A DNA stretch of 64,000 nt, taken from Oricola sp. Lineage in GTDB: Bacteria; Pseudomonadota; Alphaproteobacteria; Rhizobiales; Rhizobiaceae. The position numbers and the translations under genes are program-made. The stretch is taken from NCBI RefSeq assembly GCF_022763245.1, contig NZ_JALEGV010000040.1:310001-374000 (forward strand). The letters are read 5' to 3'. The notes beneath the pieces were generated by a model, which was not told the origin of the DNA, made no database searches, and was given only the letters and a program-made list of their open reading frames with translations. Numbering within the stretch: position 1 is the stretch's first letter; every line of letters starts with the position of its first letter. Below are positions 38,901 to 48,204 of the stretch, piece after piece.

Positions 38901-39508
38901 AATTCGAGCGGCTGCAGGAAGGCGCGCGCATCGCCAGCGGGCTGGGGCTCGGCCTTTCCATCGTCGACCGCATCTCGCGGGTCCTCGACCTCAAGATCGA
39001 GATGAAATCGCGCACCAATGTCGGCAGCGTGTTCACCGTGCGCATCGCGCGGTCCTCCGCCGAACTGATCGCCGAGCCGGCGCGCGTCAACCGGACGGCC
39101 GCCGTGCGGCGGGTTCTGGCCGGCACGGTCGTCGCCTGCATCGACAATGAGGAGACGATCCTGTCGGGCATGCGCGTGCTGCTGGAAGGCTGGGGCGCGA
39201 CCGTGATCGCGGCGACGACGCAGAAGGCGCTTCTGCGCGACATCGCCAAATCCGGTGCCGTGCCGCATGTGATCATCGCGGACTACCACCTCGACGAGGG
39301 TCAGAACGGGCTGGACGTCATCGCGGCGGTGCGCTCCAGGCTGGCGCCCGGCATGCTGGCGATCCTGGCGACGGCCGACCGCTCGGCCACGCTGCGCACG
39401 GCAGCGGCGCAGGCCGAGATCCACATTCTCAACAAGCCACTGAAGCCGGCGGCGCTGCGCGCCCTCCTGGCCAATGCCGCACCGGACCGGATCGCGGCGG
39501 CGGAATAA
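35999..39508 (+). CDS. Hybrid histidine kinase with N-terminal sodium:solute symporter domain (CrbS-like)
   Basis: A 1169-residue membrane sensor. An SLC5/PutP-like domain with about 12-13 helices occupies the first 520 residues (FSLAVYCTSWTFFGSVG, SLSAATAMVIVAS-like segments). A PAS domain (about 645-760), the phospho-acceptor His809 (GHDITQPLNAARLY), an HATPase domain (NLVSNALKYTKTG, GLGLGLSIV), and a receiver domain with Asp1095 (HVIIADYHLD) follow. I chose the ATG at 35999, 3 nt after GGAGGAG; an upstream ATG at 35975 lacks a site. This architecture is that of CrbS/MxtR, which controls acetate use. A LuxR-type regulator faces it. Confidence 0.93.
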   Translation: MQGGLIIIVAFGYLAILFAVAAYGDRKSRGGPSTVPRPNIYAFSLAVYCTSWTFFGSVGVASHNGFQFFTIYLGPILVFTLGYKLIERIIALSKAEKITSIADFLASRYGKNAWVAALASVIAVVGTVPYIALQLKAISDSVTLMASHYDVFETAQSTFHVDISLIVSVFLSIFAILFGTRHADATEHQDGLILAVALESFVKIAVFLLVGGAVVFFMFGGPGPIFDAMRNDDRVVSAIVQGSSPATWIVMTFLSASAILALPRQFHVTVVENRSEVELRRAVWLFPLYLIVINLLVLPLAVSGMLNLGPEVSPDSYVLALPLSAGQDFLAFLTFTGGLSAATAMVIVASVALAIMISNDLIIPLMLWRFGGRLRTDSGDWTRVILNIRRVSIFIMLIAAFAYYRAAANSTQLAAIGLLSFAAVAQFAPALIIGLFWRDANARGAILGMGAGFVVWTYTLLLPTLLGPDHAFIQNGLFGIDALQPQALFGLQAEPLNHGVFWSLLVNVALLFIGSASRAQTPLERLQALTFVPHDAPQGVKIRRFRTTITINDLKATLSRYVGRARTERAFAAFEEREGRKLDGRQTTDITVVRYAEQILASAVGSSSARLVLSLLFEKDGASSRETVQLLDDASEALQQNRDLLQMALNQMDQGISVFDNNLRLTNWNTQFRALLSLPSQTGQFGYPLKLITERLVQDGQIDEAMAFEAVDNITGFKRAWQLPLKRGGRILEIRSNPMPDGGIVVTYTDITGRVEADEALQRAKESLEHRVAARTAELTNVNRELAQARALAEEANLSKTRFLAAAGHDITQPLNAARLYTSSLVERTAGKRSSERDIAQKIDSSLQAVENIIGAVLDISRLDAGAMTPSPSVFSLGELLNQIKTDFQPFASEKKLDFVVVPSSVVVESDRNLLRRLVQNLVSNALKYTKTGRVLVGVRHDGDDALICVYDTGIGISSKKAKTVFREFERLQEGARIASGLGLGLSIVDRISRVLDLKIEMKSRTNVGSVFTVRIARSSAELIAEPARVNRTAAVRRVLAGTVVACIDNEETILSGMRVLLEGWGATVIAATTQKALLRDIAKSGAVPHVIIADYHLDEGQNGLDVIAAVRSRLAPGMLAILATADRSATLRTAAAQAEIHILNKPLKPAALRALLANAAPDRIAAAE

Positions 39509-39530
39509 GGTCCGAAACTGCGAGAGCCTG

Positions 39531-40199
39531 TCAGTCCTGCTCGTCGCGCAGCATGTCCGCGCCGATCTTCGACAGGAGGATCACCGCCTGGGTGCGGCTG
39601 TCGACGTTGAGCTTCTGCAGGACAGCGGAGACATGCGCCTTGATGGTCGCCTCCGAGACGCTGAGCTCGTAGGCGATCTGCTTGTTCAGCAGCCCCTCGC
39701 CCAGCATGCCGAGGACACGCGCCTGCTGCGGCGTCAGCGTGCGGATGCGGCGGATCAGGTCGCCGATTTCCGGATCGTGCTCGCTGCCCAGATTGATGCC
39801 TTCCGGCAAGGCGATGTCGCCGGCCAGCACGTCGGCCACGCCCTTGCGGATCGCGTCGGTGCGGGCGGATTTCGAGATGAAGCCCGACGCGCCGAGTTCG
39901 ATCGACCGGCGCACGGTCGACGCGTCGTCCGTTCCGGAGATGACGATGACCGGCACCGCCGGAAAGGCTGCGCGCACCGAGACCAGCGCGGACAGGCCGC
40001 TGGAACCGGGCATGGAAAGGTCGAGCAGCACAAGATCGGTTTCGGGGTGTTCGTTCAGCGAGGTGATCGCCGAGCCGAAATCCTCCGCCTCGCGGATCAT
40101 CGGCGGTTCGAAATCGTCGCCGAGCGGGATGCTGATGGCGGACTTGATCGCGTCCCTGAAAAGGGGGTGATCATCCGCAACCAGAATCTGTACCGCCAT
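39531..40199 (-). CDS. NarL/FixJ-type response regulator (CrbR/ErdR-like)
   Basis: A 222-residue regulator. The receiver domain has the acidic pair in VADDHP, phospho-acceptor Asp60 (LVLLDLSMPG) and Lys in FISKSA. The C-terminal LuxR-type helix-turn-helix is at about residues 150-215 (LTPQQARVLGMLGEGLLNKQIAYELSVSEATIKAHV in outline). It is convergent with the hybrid kinase, 22 nt apart, which suggests they are partners. The CrbS/CrbR pair in Vibrio and Pseudomonas induces acetyl-CoA synthetase; that role here is inferred. Confidence 0.92.
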   Translation of the reverse strand: MAVQILVADDHPLFRDAIKSAISIPLGDDFEPPMIREAEDFGSAITSLNEHPETDLVLLDLSMPGSSGLSALVSVRAAFPAVPVIVISGTDDASTVRRSIELGASGFISKSARTDAIRKGVADVLAGDIALPEGINLGSEHDPEIGDLIRRIRTLTPQQARVLGMLGEGLLNKQIAYELSVSEATIKAHVSAVLQKLNVDSRTQAVILLSKIGADMLRDEQD

Positions 40200-40289
40200 C
40201 GTCCAACTCCCCCGAATCGTCCGGCCCCGTCCGTCCGACCGTCAATGATTATGACGTTCGCAAGGCGTGTGCTGTCAAGGCGAGCGCCC

Positions 40290-40607
40290 TCAACCGCCGG
40301 CACGAGGGGCCTGATTTCGCCGCAGGAGCGCCGGAAATCGAAGGACGAACCAGATCGCGGTCCAGACATTGCCGAGGATCGGGATCGGCGCGATCCAGAG
40401 GATGGCGGTCCAGCGGCGTTCCAGGGTAGCGATGACGACGGCGGCCAGCACGAAGCCGAGATAGAGGTCGGCAAGGGTGACGATGCCCCAGGGGTCGGAG
40501 GTCAGCCAGCGCCCGGCCTCGCCGAAATCGCCGGCAAGGACGGCCCAGACGATCAGCCCGGCCAATGCCGCGGCCAGTATCGCAAGCCCGAGGCGCAATG
40601 CCCGCAT
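40290..40607 (-). CDS. Small membrane protein of unknown function
   Basis: A 105-residue protein with three hydrophobic segments (residues 5-25, 40-62 and 68-92) and a basic tail (RRNQAPRAGG). I do not recognise the family. The ATG at 40607 has GGGAGC 8 nt before it and is preferred over a TTG two codons upstream. It is divergent from the esterase gene. Confidence 0.65.
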   Translation of the reverse strand: MRALRLGLAILAAALAGLIVWAVLAGDFGEAGRWLTSDPWGIVTLADLYLGFVLAAVVIATLERRWTAILWIAPIPILGNVWTAIWFVLRFPALLRRNQAPRAGG

Positions 40608-40726
40608 TCTCAACGCTCCCTTCGTTTCGCCGACGGCCGCCTTCCGGTTCTGGCGGCCTCACACCTGCCATGCTACGCAGCGGGCGAGGATCAGGATCAC
40701 CCACCCACCACGCCCGGAGACATTCG

Positions 40727-41734
40727 ATGACGAAGCTTGCCGAACCACGCTGGCCGGACGCCGCCGTTTTCGCCGAGGAAAACATCCCGGACGAAGCCCG
40801 CGCGCTCAACCGGCGCATCGTCGAGGCGATTTCCAGCGTGCCGAACCGGTGGTCGATACCGATGCCGGTGGTGCGCACGGCGCGCGCTTCCGGACGCGGC
40901 GTGTTTCCGCTGTGCGCGCCCGACCCGCATGCCGAGACCTTCATCGTCACGGGCCCGGACGGCAACGACATTCCGCTGCGCGTGCTGCGCCCGACGACCC
41001 GCGAGGCGCGCGGCACCTATCTGCACATCCATGGCGGCGGATGGGTGATGGGGTCACCATCGGAAAACGACGAGAGGATGCGCCGCATCGCTGAAAATGT
41101 CGGGCTGGTGACGGTCTCGGTCGACTATCGCCTCGCGCCGGAACACCCCTACCCCGCCGCGCCGGACGATTGCGAGGCGGCGGCGCTGTGGCTTCTCTCC
41201 GACACGCAGCACGACCTGCCGCGGCAGTTCCTCGCCATCGGCGGCGAATCGGCGGGCGGGCATCTGACCGCCGTGACGCTGCTGCGGCTGCGCGACCGGC
41301 ACGGGGTCTGGCCGTTCCACGCCGCCAATCTGGTTGCCGGCTGCTACGATCTCGGCGGCACGCCGAGCGTGCGCAACTGGGGGCCTGAACCGCTCGTCCT
41401 CGCCACGGAAGACGTGAAGCGCTGCACCGGGCTTTTCGTGCCCGAAGGCCGGGACCGGCGCGCGGCCGACATTTCGCCGCTTTACGCAACGCTCGAGCAC
41501 ATGCCGCCGGCGCTGTTCACCTGCGGCACGCAGGACCTCCTGATCGACGACACGATGATGATGGCGCATCGCTGGCATGCGGCGGGAAATGGCGTCGAAC
41601 TCGGTATCTATCCGGGCGGCTGCCACGTGTTCCAGAGCTTCCCCTCCGCCCAGGGTGACGAGAGCCTGGCGCAGATGGACGCCTTCCTGAACCGGATGGC
41701 GGACGCCGTCACCTCAGGTCGGGAAGCGCCGTAA
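40727..41734 (+). CDS. Alpha/beta hydrolase, hormone-sensitive-lipase type esterase
   Basis: A 335-residue esterase. The oxyanion-hole motif HGGGW (LHIHGGGWVMGS) and the nucleophile elbow GESAG (AIGGESAGGHLT) are those of the HSL group. The catalytic Asp (CGTQDLLIDD) and His (YPGGCHVFQS) are visible near the C-terminus. GGAGA precedes the ATG at 40727. The last 26 nt overlap the convergent amidase gene. Confidence 0.93.
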   Translation: MTKLAEPRWPDAAVFAEENIPDEARALNRRIVEAISSVPNRWSIPMPVVRTARASGRGVFPLCAPDPHAETFIVTGPDGNDIPLRVLRPTTREARGTYLHIHGGGWVMGSPSENDERMRRIAENVGLVTVSVDYRLAPEHPYPAAPDDCEAAALWLLSDTQHDLPRQFLAIGGESAGGHLTAVTLLRLRDRHGVWPFHAANLVAGCYDLGGTPSVRNWGPEPLVLATEDVKRCTGLFVPEGRDRRAADISPLYATLEHMPPALFTCGTQDLLIDDTMMMAHRWHAAGNGVELGIYPGGCHVFQSFPSAQGDESLAQMDAFLNRMADAVTSGREAP

Positions 41735-42476
41735 GCAGCCGGTGCAGCGTCTCGATCGTCGAGGCGTCGGCGACGCCGTCGACGCGTTCGGGTCGGAAAT
41801 GGCGCTGGAAGGCGGCGACGTTGGCCGCGGTGCGCTCGTCGAAGACGCCGCCGATGGCGGCGCCATAGCCATAGAGCGCGAGCATGGATTGCAGCGCCTC
41901 GACCGGCTGGCCGGCATCGCCTAACGCAAAGAAGCGGCCGCCGCGGATCGCTGACGGTTCCACCCAGTGGCCGATGCCTGACGCGGCCAGAACGTGCCAC
42001 GGGAAGCGCTCGCCGGGATCGCGCTTGCGCTGCGGGGCGACGTCGGAATGCGCCAGCACCCGTTCCGGCGCGATTGCGTGGCGGGCCAGAATGCCTTTCG
42101 ACAGCGCGATCACCGCCTCGATCTGGCGGTCGGGAAAGGCCGGCAGGCCGAAATCATGGCCGCCATTGACGATCTCGATGCCGACGGAGCGCGAATTGAC
42201 GTCGGTCTCGCCCTTCCAGAAGCTCGCGCCGGCATGCCAGGCGCGTTCTGATTCCGGCACCATCTGCACGATGCGGCCGTCCTCGTGGACGAGGTAGTGG
42301 CTGGAGACCTCGCTTTGCGCGTCGCACAGGCGGTCTTCCGCCGCCTGGCCGGTCTCCATGCCGGTATAGTGCAGCAACAGGATGTCGACGGGCCTGTCGC
42401 CGCGCCGCTCGCCGGCATTGGGCGAGAGGCGGCATTCGGCTTCGGCGTGGTCCGGCGCGAAGGGCGCTTCGCTCAT
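41709..42476 (-). CDS. N-acetylmuramoyl-L-alanine amidase (AmiD-like)
   Basis: A 255-residue Amidase_2 zinc enzyme that removes peptides from MurNAc. Zinc ligands are His36 (LLLHYTG), His143 (VLAHSDVAP) and Asp153 ([10 protein letters not shown]). A peptidoglycan-binding domain fills residues 185-250 ([16 protein letters not shown]). No signal peptide is seen, so it could act in the cytoplasm on recycled anhydro-muropeptides (AmpD-like role). The start overlaps the stop of the DjlA-like gene by 4 nt. Confidence 0.92.
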   Translation of the reverse strand: MSEAPFAPDHAEAECRLSPNAGERRGDRPVDILLLHYTGMETGQAAEDRLCDAQSEVSSHYLVHEDGRIVQMVPESERAWHAGASFWKGETDVNSRSVGIEIVNGGHDFGLPAFPDRQIEAVIALSKGILARHAIAPERVLAHSDVAPQRKRDPGERFPWHVLAASGIGHWVEPSAIRGGRFFALGDAGQPVEALQSMLALYGYGAAIGGVFDERTAANVAAFQRHFRPERVDGVADASTIETLHRLLTALPDLR

Positions 42477-43183
42477 TGGCGGCGCAGCTCCGGCTCGATC
42501 GTCTCCCAGGCGTCGTTGATCGCGGCGATGCGGTCATTGGCGATCTTGATGAACTCTTCCGGCAGGCCGCGCGCGACCAGCTGGTCCGGATGGTTCTCGC
42601 GCACCAGTTGCAGGTAGCGGCGGCGCGCCTCGGCATGGCCGACGCCTTCGTCCAGTCCCAGAATGCGCCACGGGTCGCGGCGGCCCTTGTCGACATGGCG
42701 GGCGACGACACGCTCGAAGGCCGTGCCGGAGATGCCGAAGATGCCCGCGACGTCGGTGAGGAAATCCAGTTCCTTGCGATGGATGACGCCGTCGGCCTTG
42801 GCGATGTGGAACAGCCCGTCGAGCACGTCGATCAGCAGCGGGCAATTGGTCATGCCGTCGCCGCACAGGCCGGCCACCTGCTCGGCATAGGCCCGGTAGC
42901 CGGCGACGTCCTGCTTGGCGAGATTGTAGAGATTGGCGACGCGGTTGGCGTCTTCGGCGGGGATCTCGAAGATCTCGCGAAAGGCGTCCACCTCCTCGGC
43001 CGTGACGATGCCGTCGGCCTTCGCCATCTTCGCCGACAGCGCGATCATGGCGATGGAAAAGGCGACGCGGCGGCGGGTCTCCGGATCGCCGGCAAACATC
43101 GTGCGCACGGCCTCGACCACGCCGGTCAGCGCGGTCGTCGCCTTGGCCGACACGAAATCGGAGATTCGGACCCAAATCGACAT
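42473..43183 (-). CDS. DjlA-like co-chaperone: TerB domain plus C-terminal J domain
   Basis: A 236-residue protein. The N-terminal half is a TerB-like helical domain ([24 protein letters not shown] in outline; [16 protein letters not shown]). The C-terminal 70 residues form a J domain with the HPD motif (RENHPDQL), needed to stimulate DnaK. Unlike E. coli DjlA it has no obvious membrane helix. It is translationally coupled to the amidase by an ATGA overlap. Confidence 0.92.
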   Translation of the reverse strand: MSIWVRISDFVSAKATTALTGVVEAVRTMFAGDPETRRRVAFSIAMIALSAKMAKADGIVTAEEVDAFREIFEIPAEDANRVANLYNLAKQDVAGYRAYAEQVAGLCGDGMTNCPLLIDVLDGLFHIAKADGVIHRKELDFLTDVAGIFGISGTAFERVVARHVDKGRRDPWRILGLDEGVGHAEARRRYLQLVRENHPDQLVARGLPEEFIKIANDRIAAINDAWETIEPELRRQ

Positions 43184-43294
43184 CGGTTTCTTCTAACGGA
43201 AGAGCCGTGCCGATGTAAGAGCGCGTTGCACGCCGCCGAGGGTTGCCCGCACCGGCAAACTCCGCCACAAAACGCGCAGGCAAAGGAGTTCTTC

Positions 43295-46200
43295 ATGACC
43301 GACAGATGGGATTTCTGGATCGACCGCGGCGGCACGTTCACCGACGTCCTGGGCGTCGACCCGGCGGGCAACATCCACCCCTACAAGCTGTTGTCGGAGA
43401 ACCCGGAAGCCTATCGCGACGCCGCCGTGCAGGGCATTCGCGACCTGTTGGGCGTGGCCAAGGGCCAGCCCGTCCCCGCCGTCAGGATCGGCACGGTGCG
43501 CATGGGCACGACGGTGGCGACCAACGCGCTCCTGGAGCGCAAGGGCGACCGGACGCTGCTGCTGATCACCCGCGGCTTCCGCGACGCGCTGCGCATCGCC
43601 TACCAGGCGCGGCCGGACATCTTCGCCAAGGAGATCATCCTGCCCGAACAGCTCTATGAGCGCGTGATCGAGGTGCCGGAGCGCGTGCTCGCCGACGGCA
43701 CGGTGGAGACGCCCGTCAACCTGGCCGCCGTCGAGACCGACGTGCGCACGGCCTTTGACGAGGGTATCGAGGCCGTCGCCATCGCCTTCATGCATGCCTG
43801 GGCCTATCCCGAGCACGAGCTCGCGGCCGAGGAAATGGTGCGCATGATGGGCTTCTCGCAGATCTCGGTCAGCCACAAGGTCTCGCCGCTGGCGAAGCTC
43901 GTCGGACGCGGCGACACGACGGTGGTGGACGCCTATCTGTCGCCGATCCTGCGGCGCTATGTCGACCAGGTGGCCAGCGAACTGGGCGTCTCCGACGAGC
44001 CGGGCGGCACGCGGCTGCAATTCATGATGTCGTCGGGCGGGCTGACCGCGGCGGAACTGTTCCAGGGCAAGGACGCGATCCTGTCCGGTCCCGCCGGCGG
44101 CGTGGTCGGCATGGTGGAAACCGCGCGGGCCGAAGGCTTCCAGGACGTGATCGGCTTCGACATGGGCGGCACGTCGACGGATGTGGCCCACTATGCCGGC
44201 GCCTATGAGCGGGCCTTCGACACCGAGGTCGCCGGCGTGCGCATCCGCGCGCCGATGATGCGCATCCACACCGTGGCGGCCGGCGGCGGCTCGATCCTGC
44301 ATTACGAGGCGGGACGCTTCCAGGTCGGACCGGATTCGGCCGGCGCCAATCCCGGCCCGGCGGCCTATCGGCGCGGCGGACCGCTGACCGTGACCGACGC
44401 CAACGTGATGACGGGCAAGCTCGATCCGCTGCATTTCCCGGCGATCTTCGGCCCCGAGCAGAGCGAGCGGCTCGACGCCGACATCGTGCGCGAGAAGTTC
44501 CGGGCGCTTGCGGCGGAGGTCGGCGACGGCCGGACGCCGGAGGAAGTGGCGGAGGGCTTCATCACCATCGCCGTGGAAAACATGGCCAACGCGATCAAGA
44601 AGATCTCGGTGCAGCGCGGCTATGACGTGACGGGCTACGCGCTCAACTGCTTCGGCGGCGCCGGCGGCCAGCATGCCTGCCTCGTCGCCGACGCGCTCGG
44701 CATGAAGGCGGTGCTGATCCACCCCTATTCCGGCCTGCTCTCGGCCTATGGCATCGGCCTGTCGAAGACCTACGCCTCGCGGCAGCACGCGCTGGTCGAG
44801 ACGCTGGGCGAAGACAGCCGTTCCGCGATCGAGGGGCTGATCGCGCAGCTTGCCGGCGAAGCGACGGAGGAACTGACCGGCCAGGGCATCGCCGCAGACG
44901 CCATCTCGACGCAGCCGGTGCTTCATATCCGCTATTCGGGCACCGACACGACGATCGACGTGCGCTATGACGGCGCCGACCTCGACAAGGCCGCCCGCGA
45001 TTTCGAGGCCGCGCACATGGCGCAATTCGGCTTCACCGACCCGTCGCGCGAACTGATCGTCGAGGCGGTGGGCGTCGAGGCCTCCGAGGCGACGCCTGAG
45101 CATGCGGAAGCCGGCGAAACGGCCAAGCCCGAGATGAAGGACCGGGGCGCCGAGACGGCGCAGCGCATCTTCACCGGCGGCGAATGGCAGGAGGCCGGCC
45201 TGTTCCTGCGCACGCACAGCGCGACGGCCCCGCTCGCGCCGGGCGACCGCGTGACGGGTCCGGCGATCATCATCGAGGACAACCAGACCATCGTCGTCGA
45301 GCCCGGCTGGCAGGCCGAAGTCACCGGCCACAACCAGATCCTGATGACCCGGCACGTCGAGAAGGCGCGCGTCGCGCCGATCGGCACGCAGGCCGACCCG
45401 GTGATGCTGGAGGTGTTCAACAATCTCTTCATGTCGATCGCCGAACAGATGGGCGTGACGCTGCAGAACACCGCCTCCTCGGTGAACATCAAGGAGCGGC
45501 TGGATTTCTCCTGCGCGGTCTTCGACCATACCGGCGCGCTGGTGGCCAACGCTCCGCACATGCCGGTGCATCTGGGCTCGATGGACCGGTCGGTGGAATC
45601 GATCATCCGCCAGAACCCTAAGATGAAGCCGGGCGACGTCTACGCGCTGAACGCCCCCTATAATGGCGGCACCCACCTGCCCGACATCACCGTGGTGACG
45701 CCAGTCTTCGACGATGCGGGCGAGGAGATCCTGTTCTTCGTCGCCTCGCGCGGCCACCACGCCGACATCGGCGGCATGGCGCCCGGGTCGGCGACGCCGC
45801 GCGCCACCCATGTGGACGAGGAAGGCGTGCTGATCGACAATTTCAAGCTGGTCGAGAACGGCAGGCTGCGCGAGAAGGCCTTCATCCAACTCCTGACCGA
45901 CCATCCGTGGCCGGCGCGCAACCCGGCGCAGAACCTCGCCGACATGCGCGCCCAGATCGCCGCCAACGAGAAGGGCGTCGCCGAGTTGCGCCGCATGGTC
46001 GGCCATTTCACGCTGCCGGTCGTGCAGGCCTACATGAACCACGTCCAGGACAATGCCGAGGAGAGCGTGCGCCGCGTCATCGACGCGCTGGCGGATTGCT
46101 CGGCGGACTATCCGACCGACAACGGCCAGACGATCCGGGTGAAGATCACGGTCGACAAGGCCGAACGCCAGGCGACCGTTGATTTCACCGGCACCTCGCC

Positions 46201-46933
46201 GATGGAGAAGAACAACTTCAACGCGCCGGAACCCGTTGCGCGCGCGGCGGTGCTGTATGTCTTCCGGCTGATGGTGGAAGGCAACATTCCGATGAATGCC
46301 GGCTGCCTGCGGCCGATCAACATCGTCATCCCCGACGGCTGCATGCTGAAGCCGACCTACCCGGCCGCCGTGGTGGCCGGCAATACCGAGACGAGCCAGC
46401 ACGTGACCAACTGCCTGCTCTACGCGCTCGACGCGCTGGCCAACTCGGAAGGAACGATGAACAACCTGACCTACGGCAATGCACGCTACCAGAATTACGA
46501 GACGATCTGCTCCGGGTCGCCGGCCGGCCGGATGAATTCCGGGCGCGGCTTTGCCGGCGCGTCGGGCGTGCATGTCCACATGACCAACACCCGCATGACC
46601 GATCCGGAAATCCTGGAGATGCGTTATCCGATCGTGGTCGAGGAATTCTCGATCCGCGAAGGCTCCGGCGGCGGCGGGACGTTCCGCGGCGGCGACGGCA
46701 CGCGGCGCGTGCTGCGCTTCCAGGAGGACATGGAATGCGCGATCCTCTCGTCGCACCGCATCAATCCGCCCAGGGGCCTCGACGGCGGCGGCGACGGGCA
46801 ATGCGGCAAGACGGAAATCCGTAGGCTCGACGGCTCGATCGAGCAACTGAAGCACTGCGACCAGACATCCGTGAAGACCGGCGAAGCCGTGATCGTGACC
46901 ACGCCGACGCCGGGGGGATACCTAAGAGAGTAA
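43295..46933 (+). CDS. oplA: 5-oxoprolinase / hydantoinase A-B fusion
   Basis: A 1212-residue protein joining HyuA- and HyuB-like parts, the layout of ATP-dependent 5-oxoprolinase, which opens pyroglutamate to glutamate. HyuA part: DRGGTFTDV at residues 10-18, [14 protein letters not shown], and [15 protein letters not shown]. The HyuB part starts near residue 700 ([20 protein letters not shown]) and includes [13 protein letters not shown] and [24 protein letters not shown] precedes the ATG at 43295; the long upstream frame is a shadow of the DjlA-like gene. The final codons (PGGYLRE) lie in the repeat bordering the insertion. N-methylhydantoinase is an alternative activity. Confidence 0.93.
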   Translation: MTDRWDFWIDRGGTFTDVLGVDPAGNIHPYKLLSENPEAYRDAAVQGIRDLLGVAKGQPVPAVRIGTVRMGTTVATNALLERKGDRTLLLITRGFRDALRIAYQARPDIFAKEIILPEQLYERVIEVPERVLADGTVETPVNLAAVETDVRTAFDEGIEAVAIAFMHAWAYPEHELAAEEMVRMMGFSQISVSHKVSPLAKLVGRGDTTVVDAYLSPILRRYVDQVASELGVSDEPGGTRLQFMMSSGGLTAAELFQGKDAILSGPAGGVVGMVETARAEGFQDVIGFDMGGTSTDVAHYAGAYERAFDTEVAGVRIRAPMMRIHTVAAGGGSILHYEAGRFQVGPDSAGANPGPAAYRRGGPLTVTDANVMTGKLDPLHFPAIFGPEQSERLDADIVREKFRALAAEVGDGRTPEEVAEGFITIAVENMANAIKKISVQRGYDVTGYALNCFGGAGGQHACLVADALGMKAVLIHPYSGLLSAYGIGLSKTYASRQHALVETLGEDSRSAIEGLIAQLAGEATEELTGQGIAADAISTQPVLHIRYSGTDTTIDVRYDGADLDKAARDFEAAHMAQFGFTDPSRELIVEAVGVEASEATPEHAEAGETAKPEMKDRGAETAQRIFTGGEWQEAGLFLRTHSATAPLAPGDRVTGPAIIIEDNQTIVVEPGWQAEVTGHNQILMTRHVEKARVAPIGTQADPVMLEVFNNLFMSIAEQMGVTLQNTASSVNIKERLDFSCAVFDHTGALVANAPHMPVHLGSMDRSVESIIRQNPKMKPGDVYALNAPYNGGTHLPDITVVTPVFDDAGEEILFFVASRGHHADIGGMAPGSATPRATHVDEEGVLIDNFKLVENGRLREKAFIQLLTDHPWPARNPAQNLADMRAQIAANEKGVAELRRMVGHFTLPVVQAYMNHVQDNAEESVRRVIDALADCSADYPTDNGQTIRVKITVDKAERQATVDFTGTSPMEKNNFNAPEPVARAAVLYVFRLMVEGNIPMNAGCLRPINIVIPDGCMLKPTYPAAVVAGNTETSQHVTNCLLYALDALANSEGTMNNLTYGNARYQNYETICSGSPAGRMNSGRGFAGASGVHVHMTNTRMTDPEILEMRYPIVVEEFSIREGSGGGGTFRGGDGTRRVLRFQEDMECAILSSHRINPPRGLDGGGDGQCGKTEIRRLDGSIEQLKHCDQTSVKTGEAVIVTTPTPGGYLRE
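46880..46912 (+). repeat. Direct repeat, left copy (inside oplA 3' end)
   Basis: 33 bp encoding [11 protein letters not shown] at the C-terminus of OplA. It matches 48510-48542 with one mismatch (position 46888, C against G). The two copies bracket the lower-GC insertion. Confidence 0.85.
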
Positions 46934-47373
46934 TAGGGCGATTCGAGCGAAAGGGGCTGCTTACGGCTCGGAGACCTCATGAGAAATTCGCCAGAACGGG
47001 CGAATTGGCCATCACATCCCGGATGTCGCCGTTGGCGCGTCGACACGGACGGCTGCTTTGCGCGCCCCAAGACGGACGCTTGGTGATTGACAGTCAATTT
47101 GAGCTTTGAGCCCGGATGAGGCCTTCGTTTTTTGCGTTCGGACCAGCATTCGCGGCCGATAGCCGCCATTCGGCCGCCCCAGCCCTTATCATGGTACGGT
47201 TCGCCATTAACGGATTGGTACATCGCAGGATGTGTGGCAGCCGCGCGCAATGCCATCAATACATCATAGCACATGTGTCAGCGCTCTTGGCGCGCTAGGA
47301 CATTCTAGTGTATTTTCGAGAAATCCGTAATAAACATCTGTAAACAACGAATGGATGCATGGAGAATCGTTCA
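46934..47373. other. Non-coding left part of the insertion
   Basis: This 440-bp stretch between oplA and the next gene has mixed composition, becoming clearly AT-richer after about 47190. Open frames on either strand have no ribosome-binding site or recognised product. I see no tRNA and no complete transposase. A short inverted repeat (CTAG, 6 nt, CTAG) at about 47297-47310 lies just upstream of the AT-rich promoter region of the following gene. Confidence 0.5.
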
Positions 47374-48204
47374 ATGAGACCGGTATTCTTGGCTCTGATG
47401 GCAATTGCCATGCCAGCGATTGCGCACGCACAGAATCTAAGCCTAGAGCACAGAAGGCAAGTCATCGACAATCTGGGAAGGCTACTGCCCCAGATCGAGT
47501 TTACGGAGGTTGGATCCCCCATCTTCGATGGAGACTCCGATCCCTTCGTAGTCAGGATGGCACCCATCACTAACTCAGGCGAGCCGCAATTGTTTTTTCC
47601 CGGTGATTATACCATCGCAAGTTCTGCGATAGAACCGGAGGCTCTCGGAAATCATCTGTGCCATTTGGCGAAGCAGTTTATCATCGAAGAACGGAAAGCC
47701 AGGGCTAACTTCATGGATGGCGTTGACGTGTCTGCCGGGGTGGGGAAGTCAGAAGTCAAATTTGAGATTGGACTACACGAGAGGGCTTTGGAGGGAATAG
47801 TCAGAGGAATCTTGTATTTATACGATTCGTTCGCTGGCAGTGATTGGTCATTCGAGTTGCTCGTGATTGGTGCGGCAGACAGAGCGGGACCGAATTTCTC
47901 GCGGTCGTTGGATCCACGCGCCCATTTTGATGAAATTCTAGCTCACCCGCCAATTGCGAATGATCTGACCCAGCATGAGATCTATGATCGAGCAACAGAA
48001 AAATTTGCAATACCGGACCCCTATAGCAACGACGACTTGCCCCTTCTACGGGCAGAGTACATGAAGAGTATTTTTGATAACTTTCTGGTACGGTGCAATC
48101 TAGAACCAAGGATTCAACGACCTCCTCGGGTCCTTCGCGGTCATCCCATCGCGGAAACGCAGCCCGAGGCGCGAACTGTTAGCGTCTACTTTTATGTGAA
48201 GTGA
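47374..48204 (+). CDS. Exported protein of unknown function in the insertion, possibly OmpA-like
   Basis: A 276-residue protein with a clear Sec signal (MRPVFLALMAIAMPAIAHA, cut before QN). I chose the ATG at 47374, 7 nt after GGAGAA; an ATG at 47359 adds five residues. I do not recognise the family. The segments FELLVIGAADRAG, DLPLLRAEYMKS and the last strand ARTVSVYFYV are spaced like the conserved strands and helix of OmpA/MotB peptidoglycan-binding domains, a weak inference. Base composition is clearly lower in GC than that of neighbouring genes, suggesting transfer. It stands alone. Confidence 0.7.
   Translation: MRPVFLALMAIAMPAIAHAQNLSLEHRRQVIDNLGRLLPQIEFTEVGSPIFDGDSDPFVVRMAPITNSGEPQLFFPGDYTIASSAIEPEALGNHLCHLAKQFIIEERKARANFMDGVDVSAGVGKSEVKFEIGLHERALEGIVRGILYLYDSFAGSDWSFELLVIGAADRAGPNFSRSLDPRAHFDEILAHPPIANDLTQHEIYDRATEKFAIPDPYSNDDLPLLRAEYMKSIFDNFLVRCNLEPRIQRPPRVLRGHPIAETQPEARTVSVYFYVK

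Noticed and set aside
42476-43294. N-terminal extension of the 5-oxoprolinase frame
   Set aside because: The first 273 codons are antisense to the DjlA-like gene and read as shadow sequence; the ATG at 43295 has an AAAGGAG site and starts the family motif.
43193-46855. A 1220-codon frame antisense to oplA
   Set aside because: Shadow of the plus-strand hydantoinase-type gene, without recognisable product.
46934-47373. A remnant transposase or integrase in the insertion
   Set aside because: I read all frames and found no recognisable catalytic motif or inverted terminal repeats, so I do not claim one.
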